From positions 124,001 to 188,000 of the forward strand of contig JAHBWE010000001.1 in NCBI GenBank assembly GCA_019637155.1: a DNA stretch of 64,000 nucleotides. The letters run 5' to 3'. The translations under genes were made by a program, and so were the position numbers. The notes under the pieces were generated by a model. It worked only from the letters and a program-made list of their open reading frames with translations. It did not search any database and was not told the DNA's origin. Origin of the DNA: Labilithrix sp. (GTDB taxonomy: Bacteria; Myxococcota_A; Polyangia; Polyangiales; Polyangiaceae). Numbering within the stretch: the first letter of the stretch is position 1; every line of letters starts with the position of its first letter. Positions 45,883 through 60,161 of this stretch are shown here, one piece after another.

Positions 45883-48434
45883 GGCAGCGGCGTGCCTCCG
45901 TCGGCGCCGGTGGAGGGCGCGGTCTCCTCGTTTCCGACGAGGGTGGGCGTGGGCTCGGGCGGGTCCGCGGTCTCGGTCGGCTCCGTGCCGTCGAGGAAGA
46001 CCTCGTCGATCGCGTCGCCCTCGGTGCCCTCCGCCTTCAGCTTGCCGCTCACCGGATCGATCGCGACTGTCTTCACGCCGGGCGGGCGCGCGAACTCGGA
46101 GCGCGGCTTGCCTTTGTGCGCGGCGTCCATGACGGAGACCCACGCCGGGAGCGCGGTCGTGCCGCCCGCTTCGCCCGAGCCGAGCGGCTTGTTGTCGTCG
46201 TAGCCGACCCAAGAGATCGCGACGATCTCGGGCGAGAAGCCGGCGAACCAGGTGTCCTTCACGTCGTTGCTCGTGCCGGTCTTCCCCGCGACCCGGCGGC
46301 CGAGCGACTTCGCCGACTGCGCGGTGCCGTGGTCGACGACGCTCTCCATCATGTTCGTGATGACGAAGGCCTCCGCCGGCTCGAGCACGCGGCGCGGCGG
46401 CGGCGGCGGGCGGAGCTCGACGTCCTTGCCGTCGGGGCCGACGATGCGCGTGACGAGCCGCGGCTCCTCGTACATGCCGCCCGCGGCGAAGGTCGCGTAC
46501 GCGCCCGCGAGCTCGATCGGCTTCACCTCGTAGGAGCCAAGCGCGAGCGAGAGGTCGGGCTCGAGCTTCGACGTCACGCCGAGCGCCTTCGCCCAGTCGA
46601 CGACGTTCGCGGGGCCGACGTCGTCGAGGACCGCGACCGACGCGATGTTCACCGACTTCGCGAGCGCCTCGCGGAGGCGGAGCGGGTCCGCCGCGGTCCA
46701 GCCCTCGTAGTTCGAGGGCTTGTAGTTGCCGAACGCGCGCGGCCGCACGTCGATCAGCGTCGCCGGGGTGTAGCGGCGCGAGTGGATCGCGTACGAGTAG
46801 ACGATCGGCTTGAACGTCGAGCCAGGCTGGCGATGCGACTGCGTCGCGCGATCGAGCCCGCCGTTCTGCGCCTCGTAGTTGCCCGCGATCGCGAGCACGT
46901 TGCGCGAGCGCACGTCGAGCACGACGAGCGCGGCCTCGGGGCCGAGCTCGAGCCGCAGCGGCACCTTCGCGACCGCGGTCGTCGCGTCGCCGTGCACGTT
47001 CGCGGCCGCGTTCGGCACCGGCGCGAGGAGCGAGACGCGCACGCGCGCGCCGACCTCGGCGAACGCCGACGGGGGGAGGTTCTGGGGGTTGTAACGCTTG
47101 TAGTCTGCAAGTTTCACCGAGCCGACGACGGTGCCGACCCGCACGTCGAGGGTGCCGGTCGTGTCGTCCGAGCCGATGACGGTGCCGGTGAGGACCTTGT
47201 GCGACTCGAACTTCGGCGTCCCCTCGAAGGGCGGGTCCTTCGGCTTGCCCTTGCCCTTCGCCGCGACGCTCTGCGCCTTGACCGGCGCGAGGAGCGCGTG
47301 GCGTTTGTCGTACGCGCCGACGTTGTCGCGGAGCGCCTTGCGCGCCGCGGCCTGGAGCGCGGGGTCGATCGTCGTCGTGATCGTGAAGCCGCCGCGCGGA
47401 CCGCGTTCGGGCTCGAGGTCGAGGAGCATCTTCTTCGCGATCGCGACCGCCTCCGGCGCGAGCTCGCTGTCGATCTCGTGGGAGGGCGCGAGGCGCACCG
47501 CCTCGTTCTTCGCCGCCTCGTACTCCGCGTCGTTGATGAAGTGCTTCGCCTTCATCTGGTCGAGCACGAACGCGCGGCGCGTGAGCGCGCGCTGGAGATC
47601 GCGCTTCGGCGAGAAGAGCTCCGGCCCCGCGGGGACGCCGGCGAGCATCGCCGCCTCGGCGATGGTGAGGTCCTTCGCCGATTTGCCGAAGTCGTCCTTC
47701 GCCGCCTCCTCGATGCCGTAGCGCCCGTGCCCGAGGTAGATGTGATTGAGGTAAAGCTCGAGGATCTTGTCCTTGCGCCGGTCCTTGCCCGCCTGATCGG
47801 CGCCGCACTCGGGGCAGAGCTCCTGCTCGAGGCGGCGCGCGAGGAGCGCCTCCTTCATCTTGCGCTTGTAGGAGCGCTCGTTCGTCTCGAGGAGGATGTT
47901 CTTCACGACCTGCTGCGTGATCGTGGAGCCGCCCTGCCGCGTGCGGCCGGCGCGGAGGTTCACCACCATCGCGCGCGCGATGCCGAGGTAGTTGATGCCC
48001 TCGTGCTCGTAGAAGCTCGCGTCCTCCGCCGCGAGCACGGCGAGCTTCACGTGACGGGGGAGGTCCTCGATCTTCACGACCGTGCGGCGCTCGGTGAAGA
48101 TCTCCGCGAGGGTGGTGCCGTCCTTCGCGAGGACGCGCGTCACCTGCGACGGCCGGTAGCCCTTCTCGAGCTCGGCCACGCTCGGGAGGCCCTCCTCGTA
48201 GTGGCGGATGAGGAGCCACCCCGCGATGACGGCGAGGACGGACAGCGCCACGCCGGCGATCGCGGCGCGCTTGGACCACTTCCAGGTCCAGCGCAGCACG
48301 CGGCGGATCGGCGGCTCGTTCGCCGGCTTCGGAGCGGGGGCGTTGACCTCGTCGAGGAGCTTCTTCTGCGGCACGTCGGGTGTAACGCCCGAGGGCGCGG
48401 AGCTCATCCGAGGCTTGGACGGCGGGTCAGACAC
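45879..48434 (-). CDS. Class A penicillin-binding protein (PBP1A-like)
   Basis: Bifunctional peptidoglycan synthase, about 851 residues. One TM (about 60-85), GT51 transglycosylase (EDASFYEHEGINYLGIARA, RQGGSTITQQVVKN), an OB-like insert (HKVLTGTVIGSDDTTGTL), and transpeptidase with SxxK in RQPGSTFKPIVYS, SxN in LAKSVNIASV and KTGTS in VAGKTGTSNDVKD. A Cys pair CPECGADQAGKDRRKD sits in the transglycosylase domain, unusual for PBP1A. Acidic C-terminal tail (EPTETADPPEPTPT). GTG 48434 is used; an ATG at 48407 is possible. Longer frames upstream overlap the divergent gene at 48517. First gene of a three-gene unit. Confidence 0.95.
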   Translation of the reverse strand: MSDPPSKPRMSSAPSGVTPDVPQKKLLDEVNAPAPKPANEPPIRRVLRWTWKWSKRAAIAGVALSVLAVIAGWLLIRHYEEGLPSVAELEKGYRPSQVTRVLAKDGTTLAEIFTERRTVVKIEDLPRHVKLAVLAAEDASFYEHEGINYLGIARAMVVNLRAGRTRQGGSTITQQVVKNILLETNERSYKRKMKEALLARRLEQELCPECGADQAGKDRRKDKILELYLNHIYLGHGRYGIEEAAKDDFGKSAKDLTIAEAAMLAGVPAGPELFSPKRDLQRALTRRAFVLDQMKAKHFINDAEYEAAKNEAVRLAPSHEIDSELAPEAVAIAKKMLLDLEPERGPRGGFTITTTIDPALQAAARKALRDNVGAYDKRHALLAPVKAQSVAAKGKGKPKDPPFEGTPKFESHKVLTGTVIGSDDTTGTLDVRVGTVVGSVKLADYKRYNPQNLPPSAFAEVGARVRVSLLAPVPNAAANVHGDATTAVAKVPLRLELGPEAALVVLDVRSRNVLAIAGNYEAQNGGLDRATQSHRQPGSTFKPIVYSYAIHSRRYTPATLIDVRPRAFGNYKPSNYEGWTAADPLRLREALAKSVNIASVAVLDDVGPANVVDWAKALGVTSKLEPDLSLALGSYEVKPIELAGAYATFAAGGMYEEPRLVTRIVGPDGKDVELRPPPPPRRVLEPAEAFVITNMMESVVDHGTAQSAKSLGRRVAGKTGTSNDVKDTWFAGFSPEIVAISWVGYDDNKPLGSGEAGGTTALPAWVSVMDAAHKGKPRSEFARPPGVKTVAIDPVSGKLKAEGTEGDAIDEVFLDGTEPTETADPPEPTPTLVGNEETAPSTGADGGTPLP

Positions 48435-48516
48435 GGCCCGGAGAGCATACTCGCTTCGCGGAGACGGCAAGAAACTGGCTTCCGCGCGGCAAATGGCCCA
48501 CGTTTGAAGGAGCCCC

Positions 48517-49365
48517 ATGAAGACGTCGGCGGCGCTCCTCGGGTTCGCGTCACAGGTCACGCTCCTCGCCTTCGCGGCGTGTTCGGGCGACGACGATCCG
48601 GCCGCCCCCGCCGACGCCGGCTTCGAGCGGACGCTCACGGAGCCCGACGCCTACCGGCCGCCGTCCACGATCGACACGGGGCCGCCGCCGACGAAGCTCC
48701 CTTCGGGCGAAGGGCTCTCCATCGTCTACTCCGGCCCCGCGCCGATCGGCATCGACGCGCGGCCCGACATGCAGGCGACGTTCGACGCGGACGGCGCGCT
48801 CAACGGCTTCTACGTGAGCGACGACGAGAACCTGTCGATCGGCATCGCGTCGAACGCGGGCGCGGGCGCCGATCTCCTCGCGGCGTGGGGCGCGTGGCGC
48901 GAAGGTCCGACGACGGGCACGTGGTACACGGTGAACGGTCGCTTCATCTTCGGCGAGGGCGACGACTTCCACTACGCGGTCGGCCAGAAGTCGCCGACGG
49001 CGAAGTGGCCCGCCGCGACGAAGAGCTACGCCTTGCTCGGCGGGAGCGCGCCCACGGTGGTGGGCGTCGCGGAGGCGGGGACGATCGCGAGCGCGTCGGC
49101 GACGTGCGATCTCGGCGCGCGCCAGTGCAGCGCGCTCGGCGTGAACGCGACCGGCGGCGGCGGCACGCTCGCGCTCGCGGCGACGGACGTGAAGATCGAG
49201 TCCGACGCCGCCGGCGCGGGCCAGGTCCGGGCCCCCGGCTTCGTCGCGACGTTCGCGGGCGACGCGGCGGAGCGCATGCTCGTCGTGTTCGACGGCAAGC
49301 TCCCCGACGGCCCCAACGCAGGCAAGACGATCCGCGGCGCCATCGTCCTCACGGCGTCGCCGTAG
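48517..49365 (+). CDS. Lipoprotein of unknown function
   Basis: 282 residues. Signal peptide and lipobox LLAFAAC (Cys about 22), an Asp/Pro linker (SGDDDDPAAPADAG as SGDDDPAAPADAG), and a beta-rich mature part with repeats of Gly/Ala/Thr strands (ADGALNGFYVSDDENLSIG, GTWYTVNGRFIFGEGDDF). No family recognised; the fold may be beta-barrel or sandwich-like. Divergent from the PBP gene with about 80 bp between. Convergent with the 49377 gene (11 bp apart). Confidence 0.75.
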   Translation: MKTSAALLGFASQVTLLAFAACSGDDDPAAPADAGFERTLTEPDAYRPPSTIDTGPPPTKLPSGEGLSIVYSGPAPIGIDARPDMQATFDADGALNGFYVSDDENLSIGIASNAGAGADLLAAWGAWREGPTTGTWYTVNGRFIFGEGDDFHYAVGQKSPTAKWPAATKSYALLGGSAPTVVGVAEAGTIASASATCDLGARQCSALGVNATGGGGTLALAATDVKIESDAAGAGQVRAPGFVATFAGDAAERMLVVFDGKLPDGPNAGKTIRGAIVLTASP

Positions 49366-49376
49366 CGTTTGGCGAG

Positions 49377-50801
49377 CTACTTCGCGCGCGGCCGGGCGAC
49401 GCCGCCGTCGCGTTGTTGCAGCAGCCAGTCGGTCGCTTCGGCGCGCTTGACGCTGGTCGTCTTGCCGGGCGCGAGGTTCGTCGCGAAGGACGGCTCGTTC
49501 GAGGGCATGCCCAAACATTGCTCGGCGTTGCAGGAGGCGACCTCGATCCAGAGCTGCTCGGTGCCGGCGCCGCCGTCGACGCGCGCCTCGTCGGGGATCC
49601 CGAACGGTCCCTTCACGTAGAGGAGCCCTTCACCGCGATCGAAGCGGCGGATCGCCTCCGGCAGCTCCTGCTTCGCGTCGTCGTCGTTCGACGGCGTCGA
49701 CGGCGCCGCCGCCGCGCCGAAGAGGCTCGCGCGCACGGCGTCCCACGCCTCGCGCGTCGATCCACCGGGCGGCACGAGCTCGCCGACCTCGTTGTCGGGA
49801 TCGTCGCCATCGGGCGGCGGGCGCACGACGTCGAGCTTCACCGGGCGCGAGTCGTCCGGGCTCTTGTTGAGCTCCGCGGGCTTCTTGCCGAGCACGCGCG
49901 CGACGTCGGCGAGCGTCACCGTCACGGTGTCGAGCGGCGCGCCGGCCACGATCTGCGCGGCGGCGGCGTTGAGCACGTGCGAGAGCGGCGGGGCGGCGGA
50001 CATGTTCGCGCCGCGCAGCGAGAGGTCGGGCGCGCCGAAGCGCTGGAGGCCGAGGGAGACGAGGCGCACGGTGCCGTCCTCCTGGCGAAGGAGCTGGACG
50101 AGCACGTGACGCGGGACGAACCCGCTCTCCCCGAGCGGCGTCGTGATCGCGAGCGCGGAGAGCTCGCGCTTCGTCTGGAAGCGGCGCGCGGTCTCGTCCC
50201 ACGAGACGCCGTCGAGCTCCTCGGCGAGGAGGGAGCCGATCGCGAAGATGGCGCGCGCGACGAGGTGGTCGTTCGAGACGTTGCCTTCGATCCGGATCAC
50301 GACCGCGTTCTTGCGATCGGGGAGGCTCCGGCGCTCGTCGGGCGTGAGGGTGAGCGCGGTCGTGTCGTAGGTCTCGACCCCGGGGAGGATCACGTCCTCG
50401 GCGGAGCGCACCTCGAGCGTGACGTTGTCCTCGTCCTCGAGCAGCTTCTTGATCGCGTCACACGCGGGCGCGGGCCCGCAGTGGCGCGCCTCGAGGCGCT
50501 TCGCGATCTCGGAGGGCCGCGCCGCCGTCTCCGCCTCGCGCTCCGGCCGCGTCGTGAGGACCGCGAGCTCCGCCACCGCGCGGAGCGGGCGCGTGACGTT
50601 CTTCATGCCCGCCTCGGGCGGTGTGTCGATCGTCGCCGGCACCGCGCCGGCCTCGACGTTGATCGTGACGACGGGCGGATTGTCGCCCGGCAGCGACCAC
50701 CACACGAGCGCGGCGAGCCCCGCCACGAGCACCGCGACCCCGGCGTAGAGCCTCCCCTCGAGGCCTTCTCTCCGCGCCGGCGGCACCGACTTTTGCGCCA
50801 T
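49377..50801 (-). CDS. Membrane-anchored protein with DUF2314-like C-terminus
   Basis: 474 residues. One TM near the N-terminus (about 20-38, LYAGVAVLVAGLAALVWWSL), a long extracytoplasmic region with an HCGPAPACDAI Cys pair, and a C-terminal 110 residues resembling DUF2314 (GEGLLYVKGPFGIPDEARVD, EQLWIEVASCNAEQCLG, DWLLQQRDGG). Between them a region (about 125-300) of mixed alpha/beta with GNVSNDHLVARAIFAIGSLL. The role is unknown. Upstream is 106 bp to the small gene at 50908. Confidence 0.7.
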   Translation of the reverse strand: MAQKSVPPARREGLEGRLYAGVAVLVAGLAALVWWSLPGDNPPVVTINVEAGAVPATIDTPPEAGMKNVTRPLRAVAELAVLTTRPEREAETAARPSEIAKRLEARHCGPAPACDAIKKLLEDEDNVTLEVRSAEDVILPGVETYDTTALTLTPDERRSLPDRKNAVVIRIEGNVSNDHLVARAIFAIGSLLAEELDGVSWDETARRFQTKRELSALAITTPLGESGFVPRHVLVQLLRQEDGTVRLVSLGLQRFGAPDLSLRGANMSAAPPLSHVLNAAAAQIVAGAPLDTVTVTLADVARVLGKKPAELNKSPDDSRPVKLDVVRPPPDGDDPDNEVGELVPPGGSTREAWDAVRASLFGAAAAPSTPSNDDDAKQELPEAIRRFDRGEGLLYVKGPFGIPDEARVDGGAGTEQLWIEVASCNAEQCLGMPSNEPSFATNLAPGKTTSVKRAEATDWLLQQRDGGVARPRAK

Positions 50802-50907
50802 GCCCGCTTCGTAACACGGTTCGCTTCAGAGGTTCGAGGCGACGCGGGCCAGCCGTTCTTCCACCCCACGCGCGCTTAAGTCGGCGCCCCTACGGCCGTT
50901 GAGGGTC

Positions 50908-51168
50908 ATGATGCATGGTTTCGACCGCCGCCCGAGCCCGCCGCGCCCCCGTCCCTACAACCCGACGACGATGAGCGTGCGCAAGCGGCCGTCGCTCCAT
51001 GACGTCGAGCTCGTGTCGCTCGACGATCCCGACGTCTTCTTCGAGGAGATCAGCGAGGTGCGCCCGCGCATCGTGATCGACGACGACGTCGTGCTCCCGC
51101 CGATGACCGAGTGGCAGGACATGAACCTCCCGCTCCCCCCGCCGCGGCCCCGCCGCCGCTCCTCGTAA
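50908..51168 (+). CDS. Small acidic-proline protein, unknown
   Basis: About 86 residues. Basic Pro-rich N-terminus (PSPPRPRPYNPTT), an acidic middle (LVSLDDPDVFFEEISEVRP, IVIDDDVVLPPMTEWQD) and a Pro/Arg tail. No signal peptide or TM. ATG 50908 is chosen over the earlier TTG. The codon pattern (strong G/C at third positions in the acidic part) supports a real gene. It could be a phospho- or scaffold-type short protein; nothing more can be said. Confidence 0.5.
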   Translation: MMHGFDRRPSPPRPRPYNPTTMSVRKRPSLHDVELVSLDDPDVFFEEISEVRPRIVIDDDVVLPPMTEWQDMNLPLPPPRPRRRSS

Positions 51169-51226
51169 CGCACCGAGTCACGCGCCGCCCGGCCGGCCCA
51201 TATTCTCGAGCGGACTCCCACATCGT

Positions 51227-51242
51227 CACTCAACCGTGAGTG
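51227..51242 (+). promoter_or_regulatory. Inverted repeat in the gltB leader
   Basis: Perfect 6-bp inverted repeat CACTCA/TGAGTG around ACCG, 49 bp before the gltB ATG. It may be an operator. A TATAAG hexamer follows at 51278-51283, 7 nt before the ATG, with no good -35; if used, the transcript would be nearly leaderless. Confidence 0.35.
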
Positions 51243-51290
51243 TCCAAATCGGGTAGCGCGGCGCGTCATCAACTCGCTATAAGTACAGGG

Positions 51291-55808
<4,518 letters not shown>

Positions 55809-55809
55809 G

Positions 55810-57243
55810 ATGGCCGACCCGCGTGGCTTCCTCAAGATCAAGCGAGCCAAGACGACCGACCGCGCCGCGGCCGAGCGCATCGGCGACTGGAAGGAGTTCA
55901 CGATCGAGCCGCCGCCCGAGGAGCTCGCCGCGCAAGCCTCGCGCTGCATGGACTGCGGGATCCCGTTCTGCCACGACGGCTGCCCGCTCGGGAACGTGAT
56001 CCCGGAGTTCAACGACCTCGTCTACCGCGGCAAGATGACGGACGCCGCGCGCGTCCTCGCGTCGACCAACAACTTCCCCGAGATCACGGGCCGCGTCTGC
56101 CCCGCGCCATGCGAGGCGTCGTGTGTCCTCAACATCGAGGAGGCGCCGGTCACGATCAAGGACGTCGAGCGCACGATCGCGCACGCGATGTTCGCGGGCC
56201 CGCTCGACCCGGAGCCCGCGCCGTTCCGCACCGGCAAGCGCGTCGCCGTCGTCGGCTCCGGCCCGGCCGGCCTCGCCGCGGCGCAGGAGCTCGCGCGCAA
56301 AGGCCACGACGTCACGGTCTTCGAGAAGGACGACCGCATCGGCGGCCTCCTCCGCTACGGCATCCCCGACTTCAAGCTCGAGAAGGACGTCATCGATCGC
56401 CGCATGAAGCAGATGCAAGGCGAGGGCGTCACCTTCGTCACGCGCGCGAAGGTGACGAAGGCCGACCTCGACGCCTTCGACGCGACGATCCTCTGCATCG
56501 GCTCCCGCGTCGCGCGCGACCTCCCGGTGCCGGGCCGCGAGCTCGACGGCGTCCACTTCGCGATGGACTTCCTCGAGCAGCAGAACCGCCGCGTGGCGGG
56601 GGAGACGATCGAAGGCGAGGGCGCGCTCCGCGCCGACGGCAAACACGTCGTCGTCATCGGCGGCGGCGACACCGGCTCCGACTGCGTCGGCACCTCGAAC
56701 CGGCACAAGGCCGCGAGCGTCACCCAGCTCGAGCTGATGCCGAGGCCGCCGCTCACGCGCCTGCCCGAGAACCCGTGGCCGGCGTGGCCGCTGATCTTCC
56801 GCACGTCGTCGTCGCAAGAAGAGCCGTCCGCCTCCAACGCGCCGGCCGGGCGCGAGTTCGCGATCATGACGAAGGCGTTCCTCCCCGACGCGTCGGGCGA
56901 GCGCGTCGCGCGCCTGCAGGCCGTGCGCGTGGAGCTCACCGGCGGCAAGCTCGTCGAGGTCCCAGGCTCCACGCTCGAGCTGCCGTGCGACCTCGCGCTC
57001 CTCGCGATGGGCTTCGTCCACCCCGAACGGCAGGGCATCGTCGACGAGCTCGGCCTCACGCTCGACGCGCGCGGCAACGTCGCGACCGACAAGGCCGGCG
57101 CGACCAACGTCCCGCGCGTCTTCGCCGCCGGCGACGCGAACCGCGGCCAGTCGCTCGTCGTCTGGGCGATCGCCGACGGTCGCCGCGTCGCGAGCGGCGT
57201 GCACGCAGAGCTGTCACGCGGCGCGCTCCGCGCTGTAAGCTGA
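55810..57243 (+). CDS. gltD: Glutamate synthase (NADPH) small subunit
   Basis: 477 residues; passes electrons from NADPH through FAD and 4Fe-4S clusters to GltB. N-terminal Fe-S domain with [18 protein letters not shown] and [15 protein letters not shown] fold [23 protein letters not shown] fold [15 protein letters not shown] and the end [19 protein letters not shown]. Start 1 bp after gltB; strongly co-expressed. 5 bp after the stop lies the start of the Hsp70-like gene, which is an unusual gltBD neighbour. Confidence 0.98.
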   Translation: MADPRGFLKIKRAKTTDRAAAERIGDWKEFTIEPPPEELAAQASRCMDCGIPFCHDGCPLGNVIPEFNDLVYRGKMTDAARVLASTNNFPEITGRVCPAPCEASCVLNIEEAPVTIKDVERTIAHAMFAGPLDPEPAPFRTGKRVAVVGSGPAGLAAAQELARKGHDVTVFEKDDRIGGLLRYGIPDFKLEKDVIDRRMKQMQGEGVTFVTRAKVTKADLDAFDATILCIGSRVARDLPVPGRELDGVHFAMDFLEQQNRRVAGETIEGEGALRADGKHVVVIGGGDTGSDCVGTSNRHKAASVTQLELMPRPPLTRLPENPWPAWPLIFRTSSSQEEPSASNAPAGREFAIMTKAFLPDASGERVARLQAVRVELTGGKLVEVPGSTLELPCDLALLAMGFVHPERQGIVDELGLTLDARGNVATDKAGATNVPRVFAAGDANRGQSLVVWAIADGRRVASGVHAELSRGALRAVS

Positions 57244-57248
57244 ACGCC

Positions 57249-59540
57249 GTGAGCGTCGCGATCGGGATCGATCTCGGGACCACCAACACCGTCGTCGCCG
57301 CCGTCGTCGACGGGGTCGCGGTGACGCTCGAAGGGGAAGGCGGGCGCCGGCTGCTCCCGTCGGTGGTCTCGTTTCAGCCGAACGGCACCGTCCTCGTCGG
57401 CGACGCCGCGCGCGAGAAGCGCCTCGCCGATCCCGAGAACACGATCTTCTCGGTGAAGCCGCTCTTCGGGCGCGGCTGGAATTCCGACGAGACGCAGGCC
57501 GCGCGCGCGCGCTTCCCGTTCAAGCTCGTCGAGGGCGCGAAGAGCTCGACGATGGTCGAGGCGCGCGGCGTCGCGTACGCGCTCCCCGAGATCAGCGCGT
57601 TCGTGCTCCGCCGCGCGAAGGCCGTCGCCGAGGCCGCGCTCAAGCAGCCGGTCGACCGCGCCGTCATCACCGTCCCCGCCAACTTCAACGACCTCCAGCG
57701 CGCCTCGACGAAGATCGCCGGCAAGCTCGCCGGCCTCGAGGTCATGCGCATCCTCAACGAGCCCACCGCCGCCGCGCTCGCGTACGGTCAGTCGATCAAA
57801 CAAGCCGAGAAGATCGCGATCTACGACCTCGGCGGCGGCACCTTCGACGTCACGCTCCTCGACCTCACCAACAGCGTGTTCGAGGTCCTCGCCACCGCCG
57901 GCGACACCGCGCTCGGCGGCGACGACGTCGACCGCGTCATCGCCGACCGCATCATCAAGGAGGTCAGCGCCAAGCTCCGCGTCGACTCGCGCGGCAACCC
58001 GCAGGCGATCGCGCGCATCGCCTTCCTCGCGGAGGAGATCAAGAAGCACCTCTCGACGAACGATCTCTTCGACGACGAGCTCACCGGCGTCGCGTACAAG
58101 AGCAACGGTCGCACGCCGCTCTCGCTCCCGTTCAAGATGACGCGCGCCGAGCTCGAGCAAGCCGCGCGGCCCCTCCTCGATCGCACCGTCACGGTGGCGC
58201 AGCAGTCGATCGCGTCGGTCGGCCTCACCGTGAACGACATCGAGCGCATCATCCTCGTCGGCGGCGCCACGCGCATGCCGCTCGTCGCGCGCATCGTGGA
58301 GGGCCTCTTCGGCCGCCCGCCCGCGCTGAAGGTGAACCCGGACGAGGTCGTCGCCCTCGGCGCCGCGATCCAGGCGCACGCGCTGAACCGCGCGAAGGGC
58401 GCGCACAAGCAAGTGCTCCGCGCCGCGGCGAAGCCGCCGCCGCTCCCGCGACCGACGCCGAAGGCGATGCCGGCGGTGTCGCCGTCCGCGGGCGGGACGG
58501 GGCCCTATCCGAAGGCGCCGAGCTCCGATCGCTTGCCCGCCTATCGGCCGGCGAGCTCGTCGAAGCTGCCCGCGGTGCGTCCTGCGAGCACGCCCGGCAT
58601 GGCGGCGGTGCGTCCGCCGAGCAAGCCAGGGATGACCGCGGTGCAGGCGCCCGCGAAGCCCCCGCCGCTGCCGCCGCGCGCGAGCCAGCCGAAGACGCCG
58701 GCCGCGAAGCCGGCGGACGATCACCCCGCGCTCGGCGAGATGATGACCTTCTCGAAGGGCGCGGCGATCGTCTCGTGGGACCTGCCGAGCGATGAGCCGG
58801 CGCCGCCGTCACCGCCGCCCATGCCCGCGCCCGCGCCCGCTCCTCCGCCGCCCGCCGCGAAGCCGATGGCCTTCGAGCTCGACGTCCCCGATCTCGACAT
58901 GCCGAAGCCCGCGGTCGGCCCGACCGACATCGTCGCGGCGCCCGCCGACGAGTTCGGCCTCGATCTACCGATGGACCTCGGGCCCGCGCATGCGCCGCCG
59001 CCCGCGCCCTCGTCGGTCGGAGCGGTCGGAGCGGTCGAGGAGTTCGGCGAGATCGACCTCGCGACGGCGTTCACGCCGGAGCGCTTCCAGCAGGGGAGCG
59101 CGATCGCGACGTCGGCCGCGACGCCGCTGCTCATCGACGTCACGCCGCTCAGCCTCGGCGTCGAGACCGCCGGCGGCTACGCGGACGTGCTCATCCCCGC
59201 GAACTCGCCGGTGCCGTGCGAGAAGACGCGCACGTTCCTGACCGCGAACGACGGCCAGACGACGGTGACGGTGCGCGTCGCGCAGGGCGAGTCCCCCAAG
59301 TTCGCGGGCAACACGCGCCTCGGCGACGTGGAGCTGTCGGGCTTGCGCGCAGGGTACCGCGGCGAGGTGAAGATCTCGGTGACGTTCGAGCTCGACGCCG
59401 ACGGAATCCTGAACGTACGTGCGCGCGATCCCGACACCGGCCGCGAGACCGTCGCGACGATGCGCCTCGTCACCGGCTCGACGTCGAACGACGACATGCT
59501 CGCGATGTCGCAACGTCAGGCCCAGTACACCGTGCGATAG
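57249..59540 (+). CDS. Divergent Hsp70 (DnaK-like) with long Pro-rich insert and no lid
   Basis: About 763 residues from a GTG start. Nucleotide-binding domain (1-380) complete: [66 protein letters not shown]. Residues about 385-622 are a Pro/Ala/Lys-rich, low-complexity stretch not found in DnaK ([19 protein letters not shown], then repeated RPxSxPGMxAVR-type units and an acidic [13 protein letters not shown] part). The substrate-binding beta domain follows ([34 protein letters not shown]) but the alpha lid is nearly absent: only about 20 residues remain after it. The insert lies where the interdomain linker normally is, so allostery must differ. J-protein gene is 78 bp downstream. GTG is the first start inside similarity. 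Confidence 0.95.
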   Translation: MSVAIGIDLGTTNTVVAAVVDGVAVTLEGEGGRRLLPSVVSFQPNGTVLVGDAAREKRLADPENTIFSVKPLFGRGWNSDETQAARARFPFKLVEGAKSSTMVEARGVAYALPEISAFVLRRAKAVAEAALKQPVDRAVITVPANFNDLQRASTKIAGKLAGLEVMRILNEPTAAALAYGQSIKQAEKIAIYDLGGGTFDVTLLDLTNSVFEVLATAGDTALGGDDVDRVIADRIIKEVSAKLRVDSRGNPQAIARIAFLAEEIKKHLSTNDLFDDELTGVAYKSNGRTPLSLPFKMTRAELEQAARPLLDRTVTVAQQSIASVGLTVNDIERIILVGGATRMPLVARIVEGLFGRPPALKVNPDEVVALGAAIQAHALNRAKGAHKQVLRAAAKPPPLPRPTPKAMPAVSPSAGGTGPYPKAPSSDRLPAYRPASSSKLPAVRPASTPGMAAVRPPSKPGMTAVQAPAKPPPLPPRASQPKTPAAKPADDHPALGEMMTFSKGAAIVSWDLPSDEPAPPSPPPMPAPAPAPPPPAAKPMAFELDVPDLDMPKPAVGPTDIVAAPADEFGLDLPMDLGPAHAPPPAPSSVGAVGAVEEFGEIDLATAFTPERFQQGSAIATSAATPLLIDVTPLSLGVETAGGYADVLIPANSPVPCEKTRTFLTANDGQTTVTVRVAQGESPKFAGNTRLGDVELSGLRAGYRGEVKISVTFELDADGILNVRARDPDTGRETVATMRLVTGSTSNDDMLAMSQRQAQYTVR

Positions 59541-59600
59541 CGCGCGGTCTTCCGCGCGCGTCTTGGCAATCGCGCGGTCTTCCGCGCGCGTGTTGGCAAG
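59541..59600 (+). repeat. Two 30-bp tandem hairpin repeats after the Hsp70 stop
   Basis: Units 59541-59570 and 59571-59600 differ at two bases. Each holds a perfect stem-loop cgcgcgg-tctt-ccgcgcg. The first unit starts right after the TAG stop (59538-59540); the second ends 18 bp before the J-protein GTG. They could act as an RNA processing, stability or partial termination element between the chaperone and co-chaperone. Confidence 0.8.
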
Positions 59601-59618
59601 CGAGCTATCATCTTCGTC

Positions 59619-60161
59619 GTGGCCGAGACATCGACCTTTCTCGCGTGGGCCGAGTCGCTCGGCCAGATGACGTACTACGAGATCCTCCGCGTCGACGAGC
59701 GCTCGAGCGTCGCGGACATCCAGCAAGCGTTCCACGAGCTCTCGCTCCGCTGCCATCCCGACCGCTTCGTCGACGACGGCCCCGAGGTCGCCGCCGCCGC
59801 CGCCGCCGTGTTCAAGCGCGCCGCCGAGGCCTACAACGTCCTCCGCAAGCCGCAGTTCCGCCAGCGCTACGACGCCGAGCTCCGCCGCGCGCAGGGCCAA
59901 CCCGAGCCCGTCCGCTTCGACGAGCGCAAGGTCGAGACGAAGCAACGCCACGAGCAACGCACCCTCTTCATGATCGCGACGACCCCACGCGGCAAACAGT
60001 ACGCCGCCAAGGCGGACGAGCTCCTCGCGAAGGGCAACCTCGACGCCGCCCGCATCCAGCTCATCAGCGCCTCCCAACAAGAGCCGAACAACGACGAGCT
60101 GAAGGAGCGCCTCGAGATCCTCTACGAGGCCCTGATGCTCGAACCCGGAGACTTTCTCTAG
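59619..60161 (+). CDS. Small J-domain protein
   Basis: 180 residues from a GTG start. J domain at about 17-85: TYYEILRVDERSSVADIQQA, HPD in SLRCHPDRF, and FKRAAEAYNVLRKPQFRQRY; this stimulates Hsp70 ATPase. No Gly/Phe-rich region and no zinc fingers, so type C J-protein. C-terminal half has a TPR-like helical pair (YAAKADELLAKGNLDAARIQ, LISASQQEPNNDELKERLEI). Likely the dedicated partner of the lidless Hsp70 upstream. Its target could be the gltBD enzyme, but this is only suggested by location. Confidence 0.9.
   Translation: MAETSTFLAWAESLGQMTYYEILRVDERSSVADIQQAFHELSLRCHPDRFVDDGPEVAAAAAAVFKRAAEAYNVLRKPQFRQRYDAELRRAQGQPEPVRFDERKVETKQRHEQRTLFMIATTPRGKQYAAKADELLAKGNLDAARIQLISASQQEPNNDELKERLEILYEALMLEPGDFL

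Noticed and set aside
46116..50879. 1587-codon open frame on the plus strand opposite the PBP gene
   Set aside because: Shadow of the PBP and the 49377 gene; no domains, spans several real genes.
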